From Clostridia bacterium (lineage in GTDB: Bacteria > Bacillota > Clostridia > Oscillospirales > CAG-272), in the NCBI GenBank assembly GCA_017395715.1, contig JAFQNZ010000159.1, positions 1 to 5,509 of the forward strand: 5,509 bases of DNA. Reading direction: 5' to 3'. Positions within the stretch are counted from its first letter, which is position 1. The number at the start of each line of letters is the position of its first letter. The position numbers were made by a program, and so were the translations under genes. This document shows, piece after piece, positions 1 through 5,342 of this stretch. The notes under the pieces are model-generated. The model had not been told where the DNA came from, made no database searches, and saw only the letters and a list, made by a program, of their open reading frames with translations.

Positions 1-396
1 CTCATGCGCGTGGCGGTCTTCTTCGTGAGAGTCTTCAATGGCAAGAAGCTCCACGCAGTCAATCATCTTAAAGACTGCCCCATCCTTAACGCCGGTCAAA
101 ACAGAATCAAGTGCATGGTCGGATTCCCCGCCGACATAAATGAAAAGATCGGCATTTTGTATCTTGGCAATATCGCCGTAGGTCGGGTTAAAGCTGTGTG
201 AATCGCCTGCCGACAAAAAGGTAAGCGAAACGCGGGTGTTATCCCGTCCGATGATCTCGGCGGCAAAATCGTAGCCTGCAAAATTCGCCGCCACAATGTG
301 AATCTCTCCCTCGCCAAGTTCAGGCGTGCAGGCAGTCAGCGACACACACGCAAACAGCATGAGAATCGCAAGACAAAGTAAAATCAATTTTTTCAT
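1..396 (-). CDS. Zinc/metal ABC transporter substrate-binding lipoprotein, ZnuA/AdcA-like (3' end beyond window)
   Basis: The first 132 codons are visible; the frame is still open at the window edge. The product should be the extracytoplasmic metal-capturing lipoprotein of a zinc (possibly manganese) ABC importer. Residues 1-23 form a lipoprotein signal: MKK, a hydrophobic core, then lipobox LTAC with acylated Cys23. The mature part begins with a cluster A-1 type fold (IHIVAANFAGYDFAAEIIG). It then has GDSHSFNPT, where His67 is the expected first metal ligand, followed by DIAKIQNADLFIYVGGESD, a hallmark stretch of this family. Family members usually have HxxEP here; this one has HSFNP. The visible end is His/acid-rich (HEEDRHAHE, 124-132), matching the flexible metal-binding loop of ZnuA proteins. 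The ATG at 396 has an AAAGGA ribosome site and lies 13 bases after the Fur-family gene, so the two form an operon. The permease and ATPase genes would be expected further left. Zinc rather than manganese is inferred from the His-rich loop and the neighbouring regulator. Confidence 0.9.
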   Translation of the reverse strand, partial: MKKLILLCLAILMLFACVSLTACTPELGEGEIHIVAANFAGYDFAAEIIGRDNTRVSLTFLSAGDSHSFNPTYGDIAKIQNADLFIYVGGESDHALDSVLTGVKDGAVFKMIDCVELLAIEDSHEEDRHAHE

Positions 397-409
397 CGTT
401 ATATCCTTT

Positions 410-805
410 TTACAGCTCGCGGCAGGCGCGGCACACACCGTAGATCACGGTGCGCGAAACATCCACCTCAAAATCGTGATGTGCGGCAATATGCGCGCCC
501 ACATCCTGCATCATACGGCAGTCAAGATGCACAATTTCTCCGCATTGCAGGCATTTTAAGTGAAAATGCCCCTTGCAGTCTTCGGCTTCCTGATACTGAT
601 AGAGTGCACCGCCCCCCGCGCCGACGTATTTTTTCAACCGTCCCTCTTGCGTGAGGTGTGCAAGACAGCGAAACACCGTGGCTTCGCCCACAGCTATTTC
701 GGGATTTTCAATGATATCCTTTGCCGAAAGGCAAGCATCGGGGTGAGCGGCAAAATAGGTCAGGATGCTGTCGCGCTGTTTGGTGCGGTAGTTGCGGTCT
801 GCCAT
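410..805 (-). CDS. zur: Fur-family metal-responsive repressor, probably Zur
   Basis: This is a 131-residue cytoplasmic DNA-binding regulator, a normal length for Fur/Zur/PerR. The N-terminal winged helix holds the recognition-helix region GEATVFRCLAHLTQEG (40-55), corresponding to the family's TVYRxLxxL. The C-terminal dimerisation domain has HFH (80-82) and the structural zinc site C85xxC88 plus C125xxC128. Further candidate regulatory ligands are Cys77, His93, Cys96, His109/110 and Glu113. The start at 805 is preceded by AAGGGGAT at good spacing. It is first in an operon with a ZnuA-like gene, which favours Zur over Fur or PerR. The subfamily cannot be fixed from sequence alone. A Fur-type palindrome overlaps its predicted transcription start, so it likely represses its own operon when zinc is ample. 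Confidence 0.93.
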   Translation of the reverse strand: MADRNYRTKQRDSILTYFAAHPDACLSAKDIIENPEIAVGEATVFRCLAHLTQEGRLKKYVGAGGGALYQYQEAEDCKGHFHLKCLQCGEIVHLDCRMMQDVGAHIAAHHDFEVDVSRTVIYGVCRACREL

Positions 806-830
806 AATGAATCCCCTTATTCTTTGAATT

Positions 831-845
831 TGATATTAACTATCA
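831..845. promoter_or_regulatory. Fur-family operator palindrome (candidate Zur box)
   Basis: The 15-mer TGATATTAACTATCA has perfect outer arms TGATA/TATCA around a 5-base centre. It matches the classic 7-1-7 Fur-family consensus TGATAATNATTATCA at 12 of 14 defined positions. It starts one base downstream of the -10 box of the leftward promoter and covers the predicted transcription start, a typical repressor position. That it is recognised by the adjacent regulator is inferred. Confidence 0.72.
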
Positions 846-846
846 T

Positions 847-875
847 ATTGTAATCATAAACATCCCCTTTGTCAA
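847..875 (-). promoter_or_regulatory. Sigma-A promoter of the zur-znuA operon
   Basis: On the minus strand, TTGACA (875-870) is followed by a 17-base spacer and TACAAT (852-847). This is a consensus -35, ideal spacing and one mismatch in the -10. Transcription should begin near 840, leaving a leader of about 35 bases before the ATG at 805. Confidence 0.82.
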
Positions 876-883
876 GTGGGGGA
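863..883. repeat. Inverted repeat TCCCC-N11-GGGGA in the divergent promoter region
   Basis: TCCCC (863-867) and GGGGA (879-883) form a short dyad centred on the -35 box of the leftward promoter and about 50 bases upstream of the ATPase start. It could be an operator for copper control or for the divergent pair. Its spacing does not match the usual CsoR (G-tract with short spacer) or CopY (TACAnnTGTA) sites, so I assign no regulator. Confidence 0.3.
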
Positions 884-924
884 AGCAAAAAAAGTACAAA
901 AAGCCTCGCAAAAGGAGTGAAAAT

Positions 925-3171
925 ATGACCCAAAAACAAAAATTCACCGTCCAAGGGATGAGCTGTTCCGCCTGCTCAGCCGCCGTGGAGCGCGCCGCCA
1001 AAAACCTTGACGGCGTGGAAAAAGCCGACGTCAACTTGATGGCAGGCATTCTCGTTTGTGAATATAACGGCGAAAAGACCTCTGACAAAGCTATTATGGA
1101 CGCGGTCAACAAAGCCGGCTATTCCGCCTCGCTTTTTGATAAAAAAGCCGCAAAGACAGCTGCCCAAGAGCCTTACACCGCCATGAAACCGCGTCTTGTC
1201 ATCTCGCTTGTTTTCATGACAGCGCTGATGTATGTTTCAATGGGGCACATGATCTCCCTTCCCCTACCCTCGTTTTTGCACGTAGCGCATCACCCGCTCG
1301 CTTTCTCGCTGGTACAGCTTATCCTGTCTCTTCCCGTTTTGTATGTCAACCGCAAATTTTTCATTGTCGGCTTCCGCGCCTTGTGGCATCGCGCGCCAAA
1401 TATGGATTCGCTCGTAGCCCTCGGCTCGTCTGCCGCTATGATCGACGGCATCGTTTCGGTGATCCTCATCGCACTTGCAGTGTCCCGCGATGATATTGCC
1501 CATGGCGCAAACATAGCGCATCACCTCTATTTTGAATCGGCTGTGATGATCTTAACGCTTGTTACGGTTGGCAAGCTGTTAGAAGAAAGAAGCAAAAAGA
1601 AAACCGACCGCGCCATTCGCGCCCTGTCCAACCTCTCGCCTAAAACTGCCACAGTGATCCGCGACGGCAAAGAAGTCATTTTGCGCGCCGAAGAGGTGGC
1701 TGTGGGGGACATTTTAGTCATCCGTCCGGGTGAAAAGCTCCCCGTTGACGGCTTTGTCACCGAAGGAGCGTCCGAGCTTGACACCTCCGCTTTGACAGGC
1801 GAAAGCATGCCTGCCGCTGTTTCGGTCGGTGATGCGGTACACACCGCCACGATCAACTTAACAGGTAGCTTTAAGATGCAGGCAACCGCCGTGGGAAGCG
1901 ATACCACACTTTCCAAAATCATTGAAGCGGTGGAAAATGCCGCTATCACCAAAGCGCCGATCGCGCGCCTTGCCGACAAAGTCAGCGGTATTTTTGTGCC
2001 GTTTGTGCTTGCCTGCGCCCTCATCACCGCCGCCGTTTGGCTCATCATCGACGGACAAGTGAATACAGCCTTAACACACGCCATTGCGGTGCTTGTTATC
2101 TCCTGCCCCTGTGCGCTCGGACTCGCCACCCCTGTTGCGGTCACCGTTGCGCTCGGCAAATGCGCTTCGCACGGTATCTTGGTCAAATCCGCCGCATCGC
2201 TCGAGGCACTCGCCCATGTGGATACCGTGGTGCTTGACAAAACAGGCACCATCACCGAAGGCAAACCCACCGTCACCGACCTTGCGCCTCTTTTTGGGGA
2301 TGCCGACACACTCCTCTCACTTGCTGCCGCACTGGAAGAAAAAAGCGAGCATTCGCTTGCCGCCGCCATCACAGGCGCCGCCAAGGAAAAAGAACTCACA
2401 CTCCCCGCTCTTGACAATTTTTCCGCTATCCCCGGCAGAGGCGTGATCGGAACATTGACAAAGCAAACTTGTCTTTGCGGTAATGCCGCGTTTATGCAAG
2501 AACACGGGGTAGATATCACCAAAGCCGAAGACAGCTTCAAGACCCTTTCCGAAAAAGGCAAAACTGTCGTCTTCGTTGCCAAAGACAAAGCGCTTCTCGG
2601 TATCATCGGCATTGCCGACAGCATCAAGCCCACCTCGCACGAAGCCATCCGCGCTCTCAAAGAAGAAGGTCTTTCGATCTGTATGCTCACAGGTGATAAT
2701 AAAGCCGCGGCAACTGCCATGGCAGAGGAAAACCACCTCGCCCTTGATGAAATCATTGCCGAGGTACTTCCCACCGACAAAGCCTCTGTCGTTTCCGAGC
2801 GAATGCAAAACGGCAAGCAAGTCGTGATGGTAGGCGACGGCATCAATGATGCCCCTGCCCTTGCCGCCGCCACGGTTGGCATTGCCATCGGAGGCGGTAC
2901 CGATATTGCCATTGAAAGCGCTGATGCGGTGCTTCTCAAAAACGACCTTTCCGACCTACCGGCCGCCATTCGCCTGTCACGCAAAACACTCCGCCGCATC
3001 AAACAAAACCTCTTCTGGGCGTTCTTTTACAATGCCATCGGCATCCCAATCGCCGCAGGCGCACTCACCGCCTTCGGCATCACCCTCTCCCCCATGCTCG
3101 CCGCCGCCGCGATGTCGCTCTCCTCGCTCTTCGTTGTCACCAATTCGCTCCGCTTATACCGAGCGAAGTGA
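925..3171 (+). CDS. copA: Cu(+)-exporting P1B-type ATPase, CopA
   Basis: This 748-residue inner-membrane pump uses ATP to export monovalent copper. One N-terminal heavy-metal domain carries GMSCSACS (Cys14/Cys17); many Bacillus CopA proteins have two such domains. Eight membrane helices are expected. Key motifs in order: actuator TGES (291-294); CPC in the metal-path helix (394-396); phosphorylation site DKTGT with Asp438; nucleotide-domain SEHS (474-477) where SEHP is usual; TGDN (589-592); GDGINDAP (637-644). YN (702-703) in the next-to-last helix and MSLSS (730-734) in the last, together with CPC, mark the Cu(+) P1B-1 subgroup rather than the Zn/Cd one. The ATG at 925 has AAAGGAG seven bases upstream. 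The gene is divergent from the regulator operon and closed by its own terminator, so it appears to be a single-gene unit. No CopZ chaperone, CsoR or CopY gene is visible nearby, and I could not identify a convincing rightward promoter. Confidence 0.96.
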   Translation: MTQKQKFTVQGMSCSACSAAVERAAKNLDGVEKADVNLMAGILVCEYNGEKTSDKAIMDAVNKAGYSASLFDKKAAKTAAQEPYTAMKPRLVISLVFMTALMYVSMGHMISLPLPSFLHVAHHPLAFSLVQLILSLPVLYVNRKFFIVGFRALWHRAPNMDSLVALGSSAAMIDGIVSVILIALAVSRDDIAHGANIAHHLYFESAVMILTLVTVGKLLEERSKKKTDRAIRALSNLSPKTATVIRDGKEVILRAEEVAVGDILVIRPGEKLPVDGFVTEGASELDTSALTGESMPAAVSVGDAVHTATINLTGSFKMQATAVGSDTTLSKIIEAVENAAITKAPIARLADKVSGIFVPFVLACALITAAVWLIIDGQVNTALTHAIAVLVISCPCALGLATPVAVTVALGKCASHGILVKSAASLEALAHVDTVVLDKTGTITEGKPTVTDLAPLFGDADTLLSLAAALEEKSEHSLAAAITGAAKEKELTLPALDNFSAIPGRGVIGTLTKQTCLCGNAAFMQEHGVDITKAEDSFKTLSEKGKTVVFVAKDKALLGIIGIADSIKPTSHEAIRALKEEGLSICMLTGDNKAAATAMAEENHLALDEIIAEVLPTDKASVVSERMQNGKQVVMVGDGINDAPALAAATVGIAIGGGTDIAIESADAVLLKNDLSDLPAAIRLSRKTLRRIKQNLFWAFFYNAIGIPIAAGALTAFGITLSPMLAAAAMSLSSLFVVTNSLRLYRAK

Positions 3172-3180
3172 TATAACACC

Positions 3181-3216
3181 AAACCGCCGCATGACAAGCA
3201 TCATGCGGCGGTTTTC
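3181..3216 (+). terminator. Intrinsic terminator of copA, shared with the convergent gene
   Basis: A perfect 14-bp stem (3181-3194 with 3201-3214, core CCGCCGCATGA) closes a 6-base loop. It is followed on the plus strand by a T-rich run (TTTTCTTATTTTTC). It starts 10 bases after the copA stop. The U-tract overlaps the end of the convergent small gene, whose stop is at 3217-3219. The same hairpin may stop leftward transcripts, though its minus-strand U-tract is poor (TTTGG). Confidence 0.9.
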
Positions 3217-3498
3217 TTATTTTTCTTTTTTCTTGTTGACGAGAACAATGATCGCCAGCGTGAGCGCAAGCACCACACCGAGTGCAATCGTGATATAGAC
3301 CAGATACTCAAGCGGGCTGTCTTCGTTGGGTGCATTCGTCGGTGCGGTCGTATCGGGTTCGGTATCAACTGTTGAAGTGACCGTCCGCGAAGACGCATAA
3401 ACGGACCTGACCTCCTCATTTTGCAAAGCAAAGGCAGGCAGAGCCAAAATCAATGCCGCCAAAAGCAGTACCGCGCTGACACAAAGTATTTTTTTCAC
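3217..3498 (-). CDS. Small secreted, C-terminally membrane-anchored protein of unknown function
   Basis: I do not recognise this 93-residue protein. It has a typical signal peptide (MKKIL, a hydrophobic stretch, then cleavage site AFA at 22-24). An extracellular stretch of about 40 residues follows, rich in Thr, Pro, Asp and Asn. It ends with one transmembrane helix (about 65-87) and a basic tail NKKKEK. It would therefore sit as a type I single-pass protein with a short disordered outer segment. No LPxTG-like sorting motif precedes the helix. A GTG start at 3507 is possible, but that codon overlaps the GAGAGG ribosome site. The GTG at 3498, eight bases after that site and followed by AAAAAA (MKK), fits far better. 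It has its own strong promoter and ends at the hairpin shared with copA. Real coding is supported by the signal peptide, promoter and ribosome site; function is open. Confidence 0.75.
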   Translation of the reverse strand: MKKILCVSAVLLLAALILALPAFALQNEEVRSVYASSRTVTSTVDTEPDTTAPTNAPNEDSPLEYLVYITIALGVVLALTLAIIVLVNKKKEK

Positions 3499-3506
3499 AA
3501 AGAACA

Positions 3507-3512
3507 CCTCTC
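3507..3512 (-). promoter_or_regulatory. Ribosome binding site choosing the GTG start at 3498
   Basis: Minus-strand GAGAGG lies eight bases before GTG at 3498. The alternative GTG at 3507 shares its last G with this site and could not use it. Confidence 0.7.
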
Positions 3513-3524
3513 ATTTCTGTTTAC

Positions 3525-3553
3525 AGTATAACACAGAGAACCAAAAAAGGCAA
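3525..3553 (-). promoter_or_regulatory. Sigma-A promoter of the small membrane protein
   Basis: On the minus strand, TTGCCT (3553-3548), a 17-base spacer and TATACT (3530-3525) give a good promoter. The predicted start is near 3518, about 20 bases before the GTG start. The -35 box is part of the 3' arm of the terminator of the upstream yitT-like gene. Confidence 0.78.
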
Positions 3554-3571
3554 GGATTGCTCCTCGCCTTT
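3543..3571 (-). terminator. Intrinsic terminator of the YitT-family gene
   Basis: Reading leftward, AAAGGCGAGGA (3571-3561), loop GCAA, then TCCTTGCCTTT (3556-3546) form an 11-bp stem with one G-U pair. The run of T continues to 3543. It begins four bases after the stop codon. Its 3' arm contains the -35 box of the next gene. Confidence 0.85.
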
Positions 3572-3575
3572 GTTT

Positions 3576-4484
3576 TTATTTTTTGCGGAATCTACCAAAG
3601 ACTTCGTTCACTTTGGAATAGCTCGCAAACGAGCCGGGATAAGAGCGGATGATCTTCATCATTTCACCGATCTGCTTTTTGCGGATGATACAAACGATCA
3701 TATGCTTTTCGGAATGTGAATACATACCCTCCACGCGCATTTCGGTCACACCGTGATGCAGTTTTTCGATCAGCTCGGCAGAAAGCTCTTCGGGACGGTC
3801 GGTGATGATCTCAAACTTATATCCCACCTTCATGCCCGAAAGCAAATTGTCAACCACAATATTGGCAACAAAGAGGTTGATCAGCGTGCAGACCGTGGGC
3901 GTGATCTTCATACCGTACACAAAGAAGGCGACGGCAACCACGCTGCTGTCAAGCAAAAAGGCTACGTAGGCAATATTGAGCCCGGGATTGGCGCGCTTGA
4001 GAAGTGCCGAAATGGCGTATGTACCGCCGCTTGCGCCGAAATGGCGAAGCATGATCGAAAAGCCCACACCTGAGATCACACCTGTGAGAATACAGGCAAA
4101 CACAATTTCAAAGTCCTCACCGTAGGTAGAAGCACAGTACGGAGTGCAGCCAAGCGCTTCCCACAGCATCGTGCCAAACGATTGCACGAGCATATAGATG
4201 ATGAGGTAAGCACCAAGTTTTCGGTTGACAAAAATCGTTACCAAAACAAAGATTGGCAGATTGAATGCCAGCATAAAATATGCCCATGGAACGCCCTTGA
4301 GTCCCGCTATGTGATAGGTAATGGTGGCAAGACCGCCAACGCCGCCGGGGGCAAAATCATTGCTGTTCTGAAAAAAGAAGTAAGCCAGCGAAACGATCAA
4401 ACCCGCAATCACTGCCACAAAAAGGTCGATCGCGTGTTCTTTCAACAGCGGCTTCATCCCGTATTTTTGGTTTTCCATTGTCAC
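3576..4484 (-). CDS. YitT-family integral membrane protein (YitT membrane region plus DUF2179)
   Basis: This protein of about 302 residues has several hydrophobic segments and a soluble C-terminal domain, the standard plan and length of the Firmicute YitT/YpjC/YqfU family. The N-terminal helix is followed by the family signature FAPGGVGGLATI (about 44-55). A second internal glycine-rich repeat-like element, FGASGGTYAISALL, lies between later helices. The last 80 or so residues, from GYKFEIITDRPEEL through the Ser/His-rich middle to the FASYSKVNEVFGRF end, match DUF2179. The family's transport substrate is not established. The frame stays open up to an ATG at 4607, but that start lies inside the preceding terminator and upstream of this gene's own promoter, so it cannot be used from that promoter. 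AGGA (4493-4496) eight bases before GTG at 4484 supports that start (MTMENQ...). ATG at 4478 is the close alternative. It appears to be transcribed alone. Confidence 0.9.
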   Translation of the reverse strand: MTMENQKYGMKPLLKEHAIDLFVAVIAGLIVSLAYFFFQNSNDFAPGGVGGLATITYHIAGLKGVPWAYFMLAFNLPIFVLVTIFVNRKLGAYLIIYMLVQSFGTMLWEALGCTPYCASTYGEDFEIVFACILTGVISGVGFSIMLRHFGASGGTYAISALLKRANPGLNIAYVAFLLDSSVVAVAFFVYGMKITPTVCTLINLFVANIVVDNLLSGMKVGYKFEIITDRPEELSAELIEKLHHGVTEMRVEGMYSHSEKHMIVCIIRKKQIGEMMKIIRSYPGSFASYSKVNEVFGRFRKK

Positions 4485-4492
4485 ATCACGCA

Positions 4493-4496
4493 TCCT
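4493..4496 (-). promoter_or_regulatory. Ribosome binding site for the YitT-family start
   Basis: Minus-strand AGGA (within TTTTAGGAT) is eight bases before GTG 4484 and 14 before ATG 4478. Spacing favours the GTG. The site is modest, so the choice is not certain. Confidence 0.45.
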
Positions 4497-4554
4497 AAAA
4501 TAGAATGCCGTCTCCTCCGCTTCGTACCAACTACGGTACCTATTTTTCGCATAC

Positions 4555-4583
4555 AGTATAGCACGGACAATCAAAAAAGGCAA
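4555..4583 (-). promoter_or_regulatory. Sigma-A promoter of the YitT-family gene
   Basis: Minus-strand TTGCCT (4583-4578), a 17-base spacer and TATACT (4560-4555) match in boxes and spacing the promoter at 3525-3553. The expected start is near 4548, giving a leader of about 65 bases. As at the other junction, the -35 box lies in the 3' arm of the upstream terminator. Confidence 0.8.
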
Positions 4584-4604
4584 GATGGAAATCCTGCCTT
4601 TTTT
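4573..4604 (-). terminator. Intrinsic terminator of the kinase-phosphatase operon
   Basis: Reading leftward, AAAAAAGGCAGGAT (4604-4591), loop TTCC, then ATCTTGCCTTTTTT (4586-4573) make a 14-bp stem with one G-U pair ending in six T. It lies about 33 bases after the phosphatase stop, with no gene between. Confidence 0.85.
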
Positions 4605-4637
4605 CATTTTAAAAGTACAATCGTGTAAACAGACCGG

Positions 4638-5342
4638 TTACACCATAATTTGCGTACCCAATTTGGAGTACCCGTATTCATTCAACGCCACGAGATAATC
4701 GACGCCAAGTTTCTTTTCAATCGCGGCAAAAGCATTTCCGATCTTCGGTTTTCGGGTGGTTAAGTTGTGGCAATCCGAGCCGATAAAATGGATCTTTCCT
4801 TTTTTCACCCAAGACAGCGCTTTGCGTTTGGTTGAGAAAGAGTCAAAGAAGGACGCATTGACCTGCATCATAATGCCGCTTTCATAAAGTCTGTTCCAAA
4901 CAGCAGGGCTTTGCAGATCAAAATACCGTTCAATATGAGCCAGCACCAAGCGAACCTTACTCATAGAAGACATTTCAACGAGTTCACGCACAACATCTTC
5001 GGTCCACTTGCTCTCGGGCATTTCAAGCAATAAGAGCTTACTGCCCTCTACTCGGAGCGACTTTAACTCGGAAAGGCGGCTGATGCCGCGGTAATAGCGA
5101 ACCTCCGCCCCCAAAATAATCTTCGGCATTCCCTCAAGAAGCGCCTCTTGGAGACGTTCAAAAGATTCTTTTCTCCGTTTCAGGAAAGATTCCACCGTTT
5201 CATCATTCGCATAAAAATGCGGTGTGGCGATCACGGTATCAACACCCTGCTCTGCCTGCATCGTAAGAAGCGCAATGCTTTCCGAAACATCACGGCTTCC
5301 GTCATCCATTTTCGGTAAAATATGACTGTGCCAATCGATCAT
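4638..5342 (-). CDS. Mn-dependent protein-tyrosine phosphatase, PHP family (CpsB/YwqE-like)
   Basis: This 234-residue cytoplasmic enzyme should remove phosphate from the tyrosine tail of its partner BY-kinase and so help control capsule or exopolysaccharide assembly. The metal-site motifs of the PHP fold are all present: DWHSHILPKMDDGS (3-16, with His5 and His7), ATPHF (39-43, His42), GAEVRY (78-83, Glu80), AHIERY (135-140, His136) and GSDCHN (188-193, Asp190 and His192). Length is close to CpsB and YwqE (about 240-255). The ATG at 5342 overlaps the kinase stop as ATGA, pointing to translational coupling; the upstream ribosome site is weak (GGAAAGTGAT). It is the last gene of its operon and is followed by a terminator. 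Substrate assignment is inferred from family and from the adjacent kinase tail. Confidence 0.94.
   Translation of the reverse strand: MIDWHSHILPKMDDGSRDVSESIALLTMQAEQGVDTVIATPHFYANDETVESFLKRRKESFERLQEALLEGMPKIILGAEVRYYRGISRLSELKSLRVEGSKLLLLEMPESKWTEDVVRELVEMSSMSKVRLVLAHIERYFDLQSPAVWNRLYESGIMMQVNASFFDSFSTKRKALSWVKKGKIHFIGSDCHNLTTRKPKIGNAFAAIEKKLGVDYLVALNEYGYSKLGTQIMV

Noticed and set aside
560..853. 97-codon plus-strand frame opposite the Fur-family regulator
   Set aside because: It runs antisense through the conserved Cys/His motifs of the regulator and has no supporting ribosome site or domain.
842..858. Direct repeat ATCATA spaced 11 bases beside the Fur-type box
   Set aside because: It is short and AT-rich, and it overlaps the -10 region, so it is likely to occur by chance.
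2317..2820. 167-codon antisense frame within copA, and similar shadow frames at 2084-2446 and 2846-3298 on the plus strand
   Set aside because: All overlap conserved catalytic motifs of copA in other frames and show no family features or start signals.
1527..3002. 491-codon open frame antisense to copA
   Set aside because: It lies wholly within the strongly supported copA gene, has a Ser/Ala-rich low-complexity translation and no ribosome site or domain. It is explained by the codon bias of the GC-rich sense strand.
3217..3330. Possible sortase signal at the C-terminus of the small membrane protein
   Set aside because: The helix and basic tail fit the layout, but the residues before it (NAPNEDSPLEY) contain no LPxTG or NPxTN-like motif.
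4182..4628. 148-codon plus-strand frame opposite the YitT-family gene and its leader
   Set aside because: It is antisense to a conserved membrane protein, crosses a terminator and promoter on the other strand and has no recognisable domain.
4623..4643. GTGTAA-N9-TTACAC inverted repeat at the end of the phosphatase gene
   Set aside because: Arms are only 6 bp and AT-rich, there is no U-tract, and a much better terminator follows.
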